The notes: a model not told the origin generated them from the letters alone. Positions 25,363 through 34,377 are shown, numbered from the stretch's first letter. The stretch: 64,000 nt of DNA from Acidobacteriota bacterium (GCA_016700075.1 CP065000.1:1860001-1924000); one strand, 5' to 3'. Program-made: numbers and translations.

Positions 25363-25467
25363 TTTTATACGCCCGCGGGGGTATTTTGTGCGTTGGCGGG
25401 TAGTATTTGTTCGGTAAACGGTATGTTTTGTACGCGGGGTGGTCTGTTTTGTTCGGCGAGCGGTCTG
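25363..25467 (+). repeat. Five degenerate 21-base tandem repeats ending at the yjbQ stop
   Basis: Five copies occupy 25363-25383, 25384-25404, 25405-25425, 25426-25446 and 25447-25467. Each begins TTTT or ATTT followed by G or A, and later carries GGT motifs. The first copy contains TTTATAC at 25364-25370, and from there the sequence divides into heptads in which every third is TTTGTNC. The array ends exactly against the stop codon of the convergent yjbQ gene. Confidence 0.75.
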
Positions 25468-25866
25468 TTACGCAATTGCCGCAGGAAATGTCGAGACCAT
25501 CACCGTCCGCTCTCGCGGGCCGTCGAATTCGCACAAATATATCCCCTGCCAGCGGCCGAGGCAAAGGCGGCCGTCCTCGAAAGGGAGCGTTACGCTTGAC
25601 CCGACCAGCGACGATTTTATATGCGCGTCCGAGTTGTGTTCGAAATGGCGGAAATTCGGCTCGTATTGCGGTATCAGCCGATTCAGAAAACCGAGCATAT
25701 CGCTCTGTACGTCCGGGTCGGCATTCTCGTTGATGGTCAAGCCGCAGGTAGTGTGTTGGGTGAATAACACAACAGCACCGTCGCCGTCGGGCAACAGTCT
25801 TTGCACCTCAGCGGTGATGTCTATCATCTCCTCGCGTCTCGTTGACGATACGGAAATTGAAACCAT
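25468..25866 (-). CDS. YjbQ/UPF0047 family protein
   Basis: This 132-residue protein matches the YjbQ family (secondary thiamine-phosphate synthase activity has been reported for some members). Conserved blocks are EMIDITAEVQRLLPDGDGAVV, FTQHTTCGLTINENADPDVQSD, the His-rich FRHFEHNSDAHIKSSLVG and LCLGRWQGIYLCEFDGPRERTV. The histidines probably bind a metal. Length is normal. The tandem 21-base repeat begins directly past its stop codon. Confidence 0.88.
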   Translation of the reverse strand: MVSISVSSTRREEMIDITAEVQRLLPDGDGAVVLFTQHTTCGLTINENADPDVQSDMLGFLNRLIPQYEPNFRHFEHNSDAHIKSSLVGSSVTLPFEDGRLCLGRWQGIYLCEFDGPRERTVMVSTFPAAIA

Positions 25867-26041
25867 TTCTAACTATTTACCACACTCCGCCGGCATTGAC
25901 ACAGGCAGCGGCCAACCCCAATTTCCATCGCTGCAAATTTGTTTATCGGCCGTATTTATCTGATAATCGTTGATTTTGGTATTTACTAAAACCTTAACGA
26001 GTATGCAGCTGCAAAATGCTGCCACGAACAGTTAAAACGAT

Positions 26042-28162
26042 ATGAACGAATACGTTATCTATCTGGTGCCCGCACTCGGGCTTTTTGGTTTGATCGTAAC
26101 CGCCTATAAATCGATCTGGGTCGGCAAACAGGACGCCGGCGACGATAACATGCGCGAGCTTGCCGGACACATCGCCGCAGGCGCGATGGCGTTTCTCAAG
26201 GCCGAGTGGAAGGTGCTCAGTATTTTTGCTGTGATCACCGCCGCCTTGTTGGCTTATTCCGGAACCATTCACGAGATCGGCGGCCGCGAGATCCACTCGC
26301 ATTGGCTGATCGCCGTCGCGTTCCTGATCGGCGCTGTGTTTTCGGCTACTGCAGGCTATATCGGAATGAAGGTCGCCACGAAGGCGAACGTCCGAACAAC
26401 GCAGGCAGCTCGCACCAGCCTGAAACAGGCGTTACGGGTCTCGTTCACGGGTGGAGCCGTTATGGGCCTCGGAGTTGCTGGCCTTGCAATCTTGGGCCTC
26501 GGCGGTCTGTTCATCGTATTTTTAGCGATATTTGCGGGCCTCGGGCCGAATCAGATCAAGACGGCGATCGAGGTTTTGACGGGATTTTCGCTGGGTGCTG
26601 AATCCATCGCTCTTTTTGCACGCGTCGGCGGCGGTATCTATACCAAGGCTGCTGACGTCGGCGCCGACCTTGTCGGAAAGGTTGAGGCAGGCATTCCGGA
26701 AGACGACGTCCGCAATCCGGCGACCATTGCGGACAACGTGGGCGATAACGTCGGCGACGTAGCCGGCATGGGAGCCGACCTGTTCGGTTCCTACGTGGCG
26801 ACCATCCTCGCGACAATGGTGCTCGGCCAGGAAATAGTCGCACGAGACACGCTCGGCGGGCTGTCGCCGATCCTGCTGCCGATGGTCATCGGCGGACTCG
26901 GGATCGTTTTCTCGGTCGTCGGTATGCTGTTCGTCCGCATCAGCGACGAAAATTCCAGCGTCCAGAACGCACTCAATATCGGCAACTGGTCGGCAATGCT
27001 GCTCACTGTCGCAGCGTCGTTCTTTGCAGTGATGTGGATATTGCCGGACGGTACACTGACGCTTCGTTCACAGTCGTTCGATAAATGGGGCGTGTTTTAC
27101 TCCATCGTTGTCGGTACCATTGTCGGTGCGATCATGAGCTACGCGACCGAATACTACACGGCGATGGGCAAAAAGCCGGTCAATTCGATCGTTCAGCAGT
27201 CCTCGACGGGACATGCGACGAACATCATAGGCGGTTTGGCCGTAGGCATGAAATCTACCGTTGTCCCGATCATTACGCTGGCTTCGGGTATCGTCATCTC
27301 GTATTACTTCGCAGGTCTTTACGGTGTTGCTATCGCCGCTTCGGGTATGATGGCGACGACCGCGATGCAGCTCGCCATTGATGCATTCGGGCCGATCGCC
27401 GACAATGCCGGCGGCATCGCCGAAATGAGCCAGCTTCCCGCCGAGGTTCGCGGACGCACGGACATTCTTGACGCGGTCGGTAATACTACAGCAGCCACGG
27501 GCAAGGGATTTGCGATCGCATCTGCAGCCCTCACGGCACTTGCTTTGTTCGCCGCATTCGTCGGCATTGCCGGCATCGACCGCATCGATATCTATAAAGC
27601 CCCTGTACTTGGCGGGCTTTTCATCGGCGGAATGATCCCGTTCATTTTCTCTGCACTTTGTATTCAGGCGGTCGGCAACGCGGCTATGGACATGGTGAAC
27701 GAAGTTCGCCGCCAGTTCCGCGAGATACCGGGCATCATGGAATACAAAGCAAAGCCTGAATATGAGAAATGCGTTGAGATATCGACGAACGCCTCGATCC
27801 GTCAGATGATGCTGCCGGGTGCGATCGCTCTGATCACGCCGGTGGTAGTCGGCTTTTCAATGGGCCCCGAAGTTTTGGGCGGACTGCTCGCAGGCGTCAC
27901 CGTGTCGGGCGTTCTGATGGGGATCTTCCAAAACAACGCAGGCGGTGCATGGGACAACGCGAAGAAGTCGTTCGAAAAGGGCGTCGAGATAAACGGCGAG
28001 ATGTATTACAAAGGGTCAGAACCGCACAAGGCGTCTGTTACAGGCGACACCGTCGGCGATCCGTTCAAGGACACGTCAGGCCCGTCGATGAACATCCTGA
28101 TCAAGCTGATGTCCATCGTCTCGCTGGTCATAGCACCTTATATTTACGGCATCGGACAATAA
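26042..28162 (+). CDS. hppA: Membrane-bound ion-translocating pyrophosphatase
   Basis: This 706-residue protein has about 16 membrane segments and pumps H+ or Na+ using pyrophosphate hydrolysis. The substrate loops DVGADLVGKVEAG, PEDDVRNPATIADNVGDNVGD and the C-terminal NNAGGAWDNAKK and GDTVGDPFKDTSGPS are conserved. The GNTTAATGKG segment has Ala where potassium-independent pumps have Lys, so this one is probably potassium-dependent. Whether it moves Na+ or H+ cannot be decided here. It has its own 175-base upstream region and a strong terminator, so it is monocistronic. Confidence 0.95.
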   Translation: MNEYVIYLVPALGLFGLIVTAYKSIWVGKQDAGDDNMRELAGHIAAGAMAFLKAEWKVLSIFAVITAALLAYSGTIHEIGGREIHSHWLIAVAFLIGAVFSATAGYIGMKVATKANVRTTQAARTSLKQALRVSFTGGAVMGLGVAGLAILGLGGLFIVFLAIFAGLGPNQIKTAIEVLTGFSLGAESIALFARVGGGIYTKAADVGADLVGKVEAGIPEDDVRNPATIADNVGDNVGDVAGMGADLFGSYVATILATMVLGQEIVARDTLGGLSPILLPMVIGGLGIVFSVVGMLFVRISDENSSVQNALNIGNWSAMLLTVAASFFAVMWILPDGTLTLRSQSFDKWGVFYSIVVGTIVGAIMSYATEYYTAMGKKPVNSIVQQSSTGHATNIIGGLAVGMKSTVVPIITLASGIVISYYFAGLYGVAIAASGMMATTAMQLAIDAFGPIADNAGGIAEMSQLPAEVRGRTDILDAVGNTTAATGKGFAIASAALTALALFAAFVGIAGIDRIDIYKAPVLGGLFIGGMIPFIFSALCIQAVGNAAMDMVNEVRRQFREIPGIMEYKAKPEYEKCVEISTNASIRQMMLPGAIALITPVVVGFSMGPEVLGGLLAGVTVSGVLMGIFQNNAGGAWDNAKKSFEKGVEINGEMYYKGSEPHKASVTGDTVGDPFKDTSGPSMNILIKLMSIVSLVIAPYIYGIGQ

Positions 28163-28188
28163 GGCAGGTTTTTTATACACATGAAAGC

Positions 28189-28222
28189 GGCCGATCCGAA
28201 TCTCTCGGATCGGCCATTTTTC
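28189..28222 (+). terminator. Strong intrinsic terminator after hppA
   Basis: GGCCGATCCGA (28189-28199) and TCGGATCGGCC (28205-28215) form a perfect 11-base stem with a five-base loop, followed by ATTTTTCT. It is 27 bases past the hppA stop. Confidence 0.9.
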
Positions 28223-28273
28223 TGTTCATTGGCTCATTCCGCCGGGTATGTCCTCAGAAACAACCCGGCGATA

Positions 28274-28866
28274 CTAACCGGCATTTCCGCGAAGCAGGGT
28301 AGCCCTTAGGGCAGTTTCCACGGGACGATTTCCCAACCAGACCTTCAACACCGATTGGAAAAACAACGGCCACCGATCCGGCCGCCGACCTCGCGGTTAT
28401 TCAACATGGTTCTCAGCCCGGTGCCGGGGACCCAGTCCAAGGTAATGACGTCACCCTTCTTGAACACTGTCACCGCATTGAAGGCCCCCGTGAATTGTAT
28501 CGTGGAAGACTGTATCTTTGCTCTCTCTTCCTCTGTGGTATTGGCGTTCAAAGCACTTGTGAAACTCTGGCCGACGTCTGAACTAGACATATCGCGGAGC
28601 ATGACTATCCGAAGCCTTTTTGCTCCCGGGAGACTCAGGGCGTCTGCCGTCGAAGTTACGTTCTTGCCGAGGTACAAGGCCGCGACATAGGTCTTGAAAG
28701 CGGCCCTGGTACGAACGCCCGCACCGTTCAGCATTAGATTCTCCCCTCCGACCAAAGCGGCCCGATCGACGGCAACGCCGGACACATTTACCGGCCCGAT
28801 TTGCGAAAGGCCGGCCACGTTGAGAATACAGATCAAAGCAAGTGAAATGAGTGTAGGTTTTAGCAT
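28274..28866 (-). pseudogene. Chalcone-isomerase-like secreted protein gene with a frameshift
   Basis: The open frame (28345-28866) encodes a signal peptide and the chalcone-isomerase-like core (GVRTRAAFKTYVAALYLGK, RLRIVMLRDMSSSDVGQSF, FKKGDVITLDWVPGTG) but ends abnormally in RIGGRCFSNRC. Near 28366-28374, at GGTGGCCGTTG on the minus strand, an alternative frame resumes the expected C-terminus: PLFFQSVLKVWLGNRPVETA, then a stop at 28274-28276. One missing base explains both. Bacterial members are periplasmic, non-flavonoid proteins of poorly known role. It is either a recent pseudogene or a sequencing/assembly error. Confidence 0.75.
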
Positions 28867-28958
28867 AAAGATGGAGATAGTAGGTCAATATTGTTCATAA
28901 ACAACTAAATGAAAGATCGGCTGTCGCTGAAACACCGCATTCCTGAAAGTATGCTTGT

Positions 28959-30050
28959 TCACTCGGACAATAGCCCGATAAATCTGTCGAAAAGGTATCC
29001 AGAATCGTGTGGGCCGGGTGCTGATTCAGGATGATACTGAACCGAGAAAACAGGCAATGTCTTGTGACGAAGGCCGGCGACAGTGTTGTCGTTGAGATTG
29101 ATGTGCGTAACTTCAACATCCGCCGGCAGCGATTCGGGATCGACCGCAAAGCCGTGATTGTGCGACGTTATTTCGACTTTTCCTGTTGTCAGATCTTTGA
29201 TCGGCTGATTGCCGCCGCGATGGCCGAATTTCATCTTGAACGTCGTCCCGCCGAACGCTTGGCCGATCAGCTGATGTCCCAAGCAAATGCCGAACATCGG
29301 TTTTTGCGATGCTGCGAGTTTCCTTATCTCTTGGATAACCTTGCTCATCGACGCAGGGTCGCCCGGGCCGTTTGAAAGAAAGATGCCGTCCGGCTCTAAG
29401 GCAAATACTTCTTCCGCAGGCGTATCAGCCGGAACGACCGTTACGCGGCATCCGCGGCGGGCGAACTCACGCAGGCTGTTGGTCTTCACTCCGAAATCGT
29501 AAGCGACAATATGATGCTTCGCTTCCGACGCGGAAGGAAATTCAAATCTCTCATCTACTGATACCTCGGTTGCGAGTTCACGGCCTTTCATTTCGGGCGT
29601 TGTACGAACTCGTTCGAGCAGACTGCTTTGATCAAGATCAACCGTCGAAATGCCGGCACGCATGGCGCCTTTGTCGCGAATGTGCCGAACGAGGGCTCGT
29701 GTGTCGATATTCTCGATGCCGACGATCTTGTATGCGTTGAGGTAATCCTGCAGCGAGCCGGTGGCGCGATGATTTGAATATATGCGGCTCGCTTCGCGGA
29801 CAACGAAACCGGTGGCCCATGGCTTTCGCGATTCCACGTCTGTCTCGTTCACGCCGTAGTTGCCGATCAGCGGATATGTCATACAAACGATCTGCCCGGC
29901 ATAGCTCGGGTCAGTCAAGATCTCTTGATAGCCGGTCATTGACGTGTTGAAGACCATCTCGCCAAACGTCTCACCCTCAGCACCGAACGAAGAGCCAAAA
30001 AATGCCCGTCCATCTTCGAGGACGAGCAGTGCTTTTGCATTATCTTTCAT
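28959..30050 (-). CDS. carA: Carbamoyl-phosphate synthase small subunit
   Basis: This 363-residue glutamine amidotransferase subunit supplies ammonia to CarB for arginine and pyrimidine synthesis. The N-terminal domain has EDGRAFFGSSFGAEGET and NTSMTGYQEILTDPSY. The GATase domain has GPGDP, nucleophile Cys256 in MFGICLGHQL, HNHGFAV and QYHPESAPGPHDS. ATG 30050 (MKDNAKALLVLEDG) gives the standard N-terminus; the longer frame would run into the lepB 3' end. It follows lepB by 41 bases on the same strand. carB is not in the window on that side. Confidence 0.95.
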   Translation of the reverse strand: MKDNAKALLVLEDGRAFFGSSFGAEGETFGEMVFNTSMTGYQEILTDPSYAGQIVCMTYPLIGNYGVNETDVESRKPWATGFVVREASRIYSNHRATGSLQDYLNAYKIVGIENIDTRALVRHIRDKGAMRAGISTVDLDQSSLLERVRTTPEMKGRELATEVSVDERFEFPSASEAKHHIVAYDFGVKTNSLREFARRGCRVTVVPADTPAEEVFALEPDGIFLSNGPGDPASMSKVIQEIRKLAASQKPMFGICLGHQLIGQAFGGTTFKMKFGHRGGNQPIKDLTTGKVEITSHNHGFAVDPESLPADVEVTHINLNDNTVAGLRHKTLPVFSVQYHPESAPGPHDSGYLFDRFIGLLSE

Positions 30051-30091
30051 TGGCAGGAAAGATTTTACAGCAAATCCGCGGCGGTCTGAAA

Positions 30092-30799
30092 TCACCGCTC
30101 GCCATTGCGCATCGAGCGTTTATCTACTGGCTTTACGGGAATGTCGGGGTCATATTCGCCGTGTTCCAGAAATCCCACCTTCGACGGGCGCCAATAACGG
30201 AAGAACGCTTTGCCATAGATGTATTTTTCCGGCACGAGTCCCCAATATCGCGAATCGGACGAATTATCCCGATTGTCGCCCATGACATAGAAATGATGGT
30301 CCTCGACCAACTTCGCCGGAGCATTGGGGGTCGTGGTGTTGTAGTCGGAATCAAGATAGCTTTCGGTCAATTCGCGTCCATCAACGTAAACCTTGCCGTT
30401 CCTCAATTCTACGGTCTCGCCCGGCAGGCCTATTACGCGTTTTACATAGCTTTTGTCAGGGTCGTTAGGAAACCAAAACACAACGATGTCGCCGCGTTCG
30501 ATATGTCCCCAGCTGACGCTTTGCAGCTTGTAATAAACGAGCTTGTTCACGAGCAGCCGCTCACCGTCTTGAAGCTGCGGAAGCATCGACGTGCCTTCTA
30601 CGACGACAGGTTGAATAAAGAATACCCCGAGCAGAATGAAAACAACGATTATCAGAAAAATATCGCGCAGCAGTCTCAAGCCCTCAGTTAGCAGACCCTG
30701 ACGCGATTCTCGGGCAATGTGCGTAACGGCTATGTCACGATCGTCATTTGCCGCGATGAAGCCGAATTCGGTTTTGTTTTTCCGCCCGAGGTCGAACAT
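30092..30799 (-). CDS. lepB: Signal peptidase I
   Basis: This 235-residue membrane peptidase removes signal peptides from exported proteins. It has one hydrophobic segment (about 46-64), the catalytic Ser71 in VEGTSMLPQL and Lys120 in SYVKRVIGLPGE, then the box E motif VMGDNRDNSSDSRYWG. The 40 residues before the anchor are longer and more polar than in the simplest enzymes. It is upstream of carA on the same strand and divergent from the class V aminotransferase-fold gene. Confidence 0.95.
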   Translation of the reverse strand: MFDLGRKNKTEFGFIAANDDRDIAVTHIARESRQGLLTEGLRLLRDIFLIIVVFILLGVFFIQPVVVEGTSMLPQLQDGERLLVNKLVYYKLQSVSWGHIERGDIVVFWFPNDPDKSYVKRVIGLPGETVELRNGKVYVDGRELTESYLDSDYNTTTPNAPAKLVEDHHFYVMGDNRDNSSDSRYWGLVPEKYIYGKAFFRYWRPSKVGFLEHGEYDPDIPVKPVDKRSMRNGER

Positions 30800-30876
30800 A
30801 ATTTACCCGCCCGCTTAGTGCAGGCAATTTCTTATCATCCGACCGCCGAACGGCATTTGTCAAAGGAATTTTGGAA

Positions 30877-32013
30877 ATGAACGAAGCTATCCGCGATCAA
30901 TTTGCCACGACAAAAAATCTCGCATACCTAAATAGTGCTGCAGTTTCGCCGCTGCCGCAGAACGCGGTCGATGCCGTGCTTTGGCAGCTGCGGGACGTTG
31001 CGGAAAACGGCACGCTGCACTATCAGAAATGGGTTGAAACAAAAGAACGCTGCCGCAGCCTTGTCTCGGAAATGCTGTGTGTACATGCCGAACAGGTCGC
31101 ATTTGTCCGGAATACGTCAGACGGCTTTGCAAGTATTGCGAACGGGCTTGATTGGTCGCACGGCGGGAATATAGTCACTTTCGCCGAGGAATTTCCCGCG
31201 AATTACTACGCTTGGCGGCGTCTTCGCGACGAACTCGGCATAGAACTTCGTATCTGTCCGGCACGCAGCGACGGCGGTTTCGACCACGGCGAGCTTATCT
31301 CTTTGATCGACAGCGAAACAAAGGTCGTCGCAGTCAGCGCCGTCCAGTTCGGCTCCGGCTTTCAGGCCGATCTCGAACGCATCGCCCGTGCGGCACACGC
31401 GGTTGATGCTTTGTTTTGTGTTGACATCATTCAGGCATTCGGTGCAATGCCGCTCGATCTGCCTGCACTCGGCGTCGACGCGGCGTGCGGGGCGAGCCAC
31501 AAATGGCTCTGTGCTCCGGAAGGTGTCGGAATTATCTATCTCTCGGACAAAGCACGCGAAAGAATTCGCCCGACGCTGATCGGCTGGATCAGCGTGGAAG
31601 AACCATGGGACTTTGAAGCCCGTGAACAGCCGCTGCGGCCGACGGCTCTTGCATGGGAAAGCGGAACGGGCCCGGCGTCACTATTCTATGGCCTTGAACA
31701 GAGTCTGCTGCTGCTCCGAGATGCCGGAGCAGAAAATATTCGGTCACATCTGTTCCAATTGGGCGACCAACTTTGTCGCGGGATCGAAGGAAAACCTTAT
31801 GAGGTCGTGAGTTCGCTTAAGACCAGCGAACGTTCGCAGATCCTATGCATTAGGCACACGAACGGCATTCCGGCACACAAGATCTATCGGCATTTGGAAG
31901 AACGACAGGTCATTGTGTCCGCTCGGAGCGGGCGTCTGCGCATTTCGCCGCACTTCTACAACAATTCCGAGGATATCGACGCGTTGATCGACCTGCTTCC
32001 TGAGTCGTTGTAA
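30877..32013 (+). CDS. Aminotransferase class V-fold PLP enzyme
   Basis: This 378-residue protein has the cysteine-desulfurase/kynureninase fold: N-terminal YLNSAAVSPLPQNA, VRNTSDGFASIANGL, VDIIQAFGAMPLDL and the PLP lysine in GASHKWLCAPEGVG. The N-terminal NSAAVSP pattern is that of isopenicillin-epimerase-like or SufS-like enzymes. No SufU, SufE or catalytic Cys loop typical of group II desulfurases is evident, so the substrate is unknown. ATG 30877, with AAGGA about nine bases upstream, is preferred over TTG 30871. Confidence 0.75.
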   Translation: MNEAIRDQFATTKNLAYLNSAAVSPLPQNAVDAVLWQLRDVAENGTLHYQKWVETKERCRSLVSEMLCVHAEQVAFVRNTSDGFASIANGLDWSHGGNIVTFAEEFPANYYAWRRLRDELGIELRICPARSDGGFDHGELISLIDSETKVVAVSAVQFGSGFQADLERIARAAHAVDALFCVDIIQAFGAMPLDLPALGVDAACGASHKWLCAPEGVGIIYLSDKARERIRPTLIGWISVEEPWDFEAREQPLRPTALAWESGTGPASLFYGLEQSLLLLRDAGAENIRSHLFQLGDQLCRGIEGKPYEVVSSLKTSERSQILCIRHTNGIPAHKIYRHLEERQVIVSARSGRLRISPHFYNNSEDIDALIDLLPESL

Positions 32014-32021
32014 TTAGAGTG

Positions 32022-32777
32022 TTATTTATCGATGCCGTGTTCCGGCTCCGCTGTAAGTCCGTCGAGATTTAGCCTCGTCATTCCGCCCGCGTCTGAATGC
32101 GCGGTCATCCTCGCCCGCCGGCGATCAGAGGACTGGAAATAGGCGGCTCCAACAATGATACCGATCATCACTGCAAGACCGAGCCCCATTACAATGAAGA
32201 GGACCGTAGAGACGAAAATGTCCCTCGTCGTCAGCACAAAGGCCCGCTCCGGGTCGATCTGAAACGGATTCTCGCCCAGCCACTGAACTTGCTTTTGATA
32301 CTTGATCTCGTCCAGAAGAGCTTCTGCGGCCCTTGAATTCGACGCATCGAAGACAAAGGCGTTGTAGTTGCCGACGCGTCGATAGAAGGTCGAACCGTCG
32401 TTGTTGGCAGCGAGTTCAGCCAATATTTTATTGTCGGCATCCACCGAAGCCTGCGGGGTCATGAACTCCACGATAAGCAGTTTTCCCGGTTCGTATGCCG
32501 CGGCAACCGCCTCCGTGCCGGGAATGAACTCCAGATGGCGAAAGACCGGACGATCGCCGAGCGCGGCCCTCAGGTCATCGACATTGGACACGAAGATCGC
32601 AGAATCGATCACCGCCTCCCAATTCGGCAGGTGCTTCATCAGGACCGGAGTTCCGTCATTTTCTGAGTATTCACGGCTCTTGAAACGAGGTGTCGCCGAA
32701 GGCTGGGCAAGTACGGCCGCCGCTAAGAATGCTGCCGCAAAAAGGGAAACTGCCAATAACCGAACGGCGTTGTGCAT
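32022..32777 (-). CDS. Hypothetical secreted/membrane protein with C-terminal anchor
   Basis: The 251-residue product has an N-terminal signal peptide (VRLLAVSLFAAAFLAAAVLA, cleavage near Ala-Gln 24-25). A polar domain follows with FKSREYSENDGTPVLMKHLPNW and KLLIVEFMTPQASVDADNK, then one transmembrane helix (about 187-212, FVSTVLFIVMGLGLAVMIG) and a short basic tail. This is a type I topology, with the main domain outside the cytoplasm. The family is not one I can name. It is convergent with the aminotransferase-fold gene, eight bases apart. Confidence 0.65.
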   Translation of the reverse strand: MHNAVRLLAVSLFAAAFLAAAVLAQPSATPRFKSREYSENDGTPVLMKHLPNWEAVIDSAIFVSNVDDLRAALGDRPVFRHLEFIPGTEAVAAAYEPGKLLIVEFMTPQASVDADNKILAELAANNDGSTFYRRVGNYNAFVFDASNSRAAEALLDEIKYQKQVQWLGENPFQIDPERAFVLTTRDIFVSTVLFIVMGLGLAVMIGIIVGAAYFQSSDRRRARMTAHSDAGGMTRLNLDGLTAEPEHGIDK

Positions 32778-32967
32778 ATGAGTTCTCGCACGAAAACCAC
32801 GGTACGGTAAAGGTGCGGAAAATAGATTCTAGCACCTGAAGCCGTTATTTAGCAGAGCATTGGCGGAACATACCAAATCGTGTAGCGGCGCGCGCTCTTC
32901 GTCGGCAGACAGCGTTCTGAATCTATGTTTTGATGTTTCTCGAAATAACGAGTATGTCTGTAAAAAC

Positions 32968-32995
32968 GGAACTTTACGAAGATTTTGACGTGTTT
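32968..32995 (+). promoter_or_regulatory. Candidate ECF-type promoter upstream of the sigma-factor gene
   Basis: GGAACTT (32968-32974) matches the usual ECF -35 element, and GTGTTT (32990-32995) follows after 15 bases as a poor -10. The leader to ATG 33068 would be about 70 bases. Self-activation by the sigma factor is an inference. Confidence 0.35.
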
Positions 32996-33067
32996 AAGGG
33001 CATTGGACCCAGGCGACGGAAGTTATTGGCACGGCATTTGAGATATACCTTGGTGGGAGGGAAAACA

Positions 33068-33739
33068 ATGACCACAAATACGTTGAATTTTCCGGTTTTT
33101 CACAGTCCTTCAGGTGTCGATGCCGACACGGTACACTTTGCCGCCGAAAAGGCTCCGGCCCCGATAGGCAAGATCGATGACCTGACGCTGACAAGGCTCG
33201 CATCCGGTGGCGACATGGCCGCCTTTGAAGAGATCTATCGCCGGCATCATCGTCGAGTGTATGCGATCTGCCTGAGGATGCTGCAGAACACGAGCGAGGC
33301 CGAAGACCTCACGCAAGACGTCTTCATACAGCTTTATCGAAAGATATCCAGTTTCCGCGGAGACTCGGCCTTCACAACGTGGCTGCACAGAATGACCGTC
33401 AATCAGGTACTGATGCATTTCCGCAAGCGGAATGTGAAGTTTGAAAAGACGACCGAGGAAGGCGAAACGCCGGAACAGATCGTCTCGGGTACGGCGAATC
33501 CGGACAGGATGCGCATCGTAGACAAGATCGCTCTCGAGAACGCTATCGCCCAGTTGCCGGAAGGCTACAAGAACGTCTTTTTACTGCATGACGTTCAGGG
33601 TTTTGAGCACGAAGAGGTCGCCAGAATACTCGGATGCTCAGTGGGCACGTCAAAGTCACAGCTTCATAAAGCTAGGCTGAAACTGCAGAAGCTGCTCAAG
33701 AAAAAGGCGAATCCGCGTCTTGCGAGCGTCCACGCGTAG
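33068..33739 (+). CDS. ECF-type RNA polymerase sigma factor
   Basis: This 223-residue sigma-70-family protein has region 2 (FEEIYRRHHRRVYAICLRML, SEAEDLTQDVFIQLYRK, FTTWLHRMTVNQVLMHFRKR) and region 4 (LPEGYKNVFLLHDVQGF, HEEVARILGCSVGTSKSQLHKARLKL). Region 3 is absent, as in ECF factors. ATG 33068 is chosen for its GGGAGG eight bases upstream; the frame extends to 32930 without homology. No anti-sigma gene adjoins it, and both flanking genes are on the opposite strand, so its signal is unknown. Confidence 0.9.
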   Translation: MTTNTLNFPVFHSPSGVDADTVHFAAEKAPAPIGKIDDLTLTRLASGGDMAAFEEIYRRHHRRVYAICLRMLQNTSEAEDLTQDVFIQLYRKISSFRGDSAFTTWLHRMTVNQVLMHFRKRNVKFEKTTEEGETPEQIVSGTANPDRMRIVDKIALENAIAQLPEGYKNVFLLHDVQGFEHEEVARILGCSVGTSKSQLHKARLKLQKLLKKKANPRLASVHA

Positions 33740-33760
33740 AACAAGTTGCAGGTTGGTGCC

Positions 33761-33793
33761 AAAGGGCTTTCCGAGAGGTTCGGAAGGCCCTTT
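33761..33793 (+). terminator. Terminator between the sigma factor and sixA
   Basis: AAAGGGCTTTCCGA (33761-33774) pairs with TCGGAAGGCCCTTT (33780-33793), a 14-base stem with one G-T pair and a five-base loop, followed by CTATTTC. It ends one base before the sixA stop and could serve both strands. Confidence 0.75.
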
Positions 33794-34285
33794 CTATTTC
33801 ATCAGATCCCGCGGCCGATAGATCGCGGATAGTTTTCCGGTTCGGCTGTCAACATCGCCCCAATTTTCGATGTCGAGCTCAATGACAGCGAGAGCGGCGG
33901 TCTGCAACGGCTCGAAAACATCCGTCAAATAATAAACAAGGCCCTCGAGTCCCGGATTGTGGCCGATGAGCAAAGCGGTCATGTATTCTTCGTCTATCTG
34001 AGAAACCACGCCGACAAGAGCGTTCGCGCTTGCCTCATAAATTTTCGGATCAAAGATCGCATCACCGGAATACTCCATCGCCTCTGCGACTAGTTCGGTC
34101 GTCGCACGTGCCCTCGCAGCGGGCGACGAGACGATGACCTCGGGCGTCAATCCGTTGTCGGCAATGAACTTTCCCATGAATAGGGCAGTCCGTTGTCCGC
34201 GGTCATTGAGCGGACGCTCAAAGTCTGAAAGTGAATCATCGTCCCAGCTTGATTTCGCGTGCCTCAGCACGAGCAGCTTCTTCAT
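33794..34285 (-). CDS. sixA: SixA-like phosphohistidine phosphatase
   Basis: This 163-residue histidine-phosphatase-superfamily protein has the phosphate-binding motif LVLRHAKSSWDD (His8-type nucleophile), ERPLNDRGQRTA, VSSPAARARATTE and the second histidine in LIGHNPGLEGL. SixA of E. coli removes phosphate from histidine in phosphotransfer domains. Length and motifs match SixA rather than phosphoglycerate mutase. Its in vivo substrate here is unknown. Confidence 0.85.
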   Translation of the reverse strand: MKKLLVLRHAKSSWDDDSLSDFERPLNDRGQRTALFMGKFIADNGLTPEVIVSSPAARARATTELVAEAMEYSGDAIFDPKIYEASANALVGVVSQIDEEYMTALLIGHNPGLEGLVYYLTDVFEPLQTAALAVIELDIENWGDVDSRTGKLSAIYRPRDLMK

Positions 34286-34377
34286 ATTCCCGCGATTCTA
34301 CAGTTCGTTGTGTCAAAACGGCAATCCATTGAGATAAAATCATCGTTTGGCCGCCGCACAACATACTTTTTGGAGGA

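Noticed and set aside
25270..25599. Two overlapping ORFs with apparent heptapeptide repeats
   Set aside because: The repeats come from the underlying 21-base DNA repeat, which keeps any frame open. Both ORFs overlap yjbQ out of frame and lack a plausible start.
30050..30095. Longer N-terminus for carA
   Set aside because: It would overlap the end of lepB and adds 15 residues not seen in the family; ATG 30050 gives the normal start.
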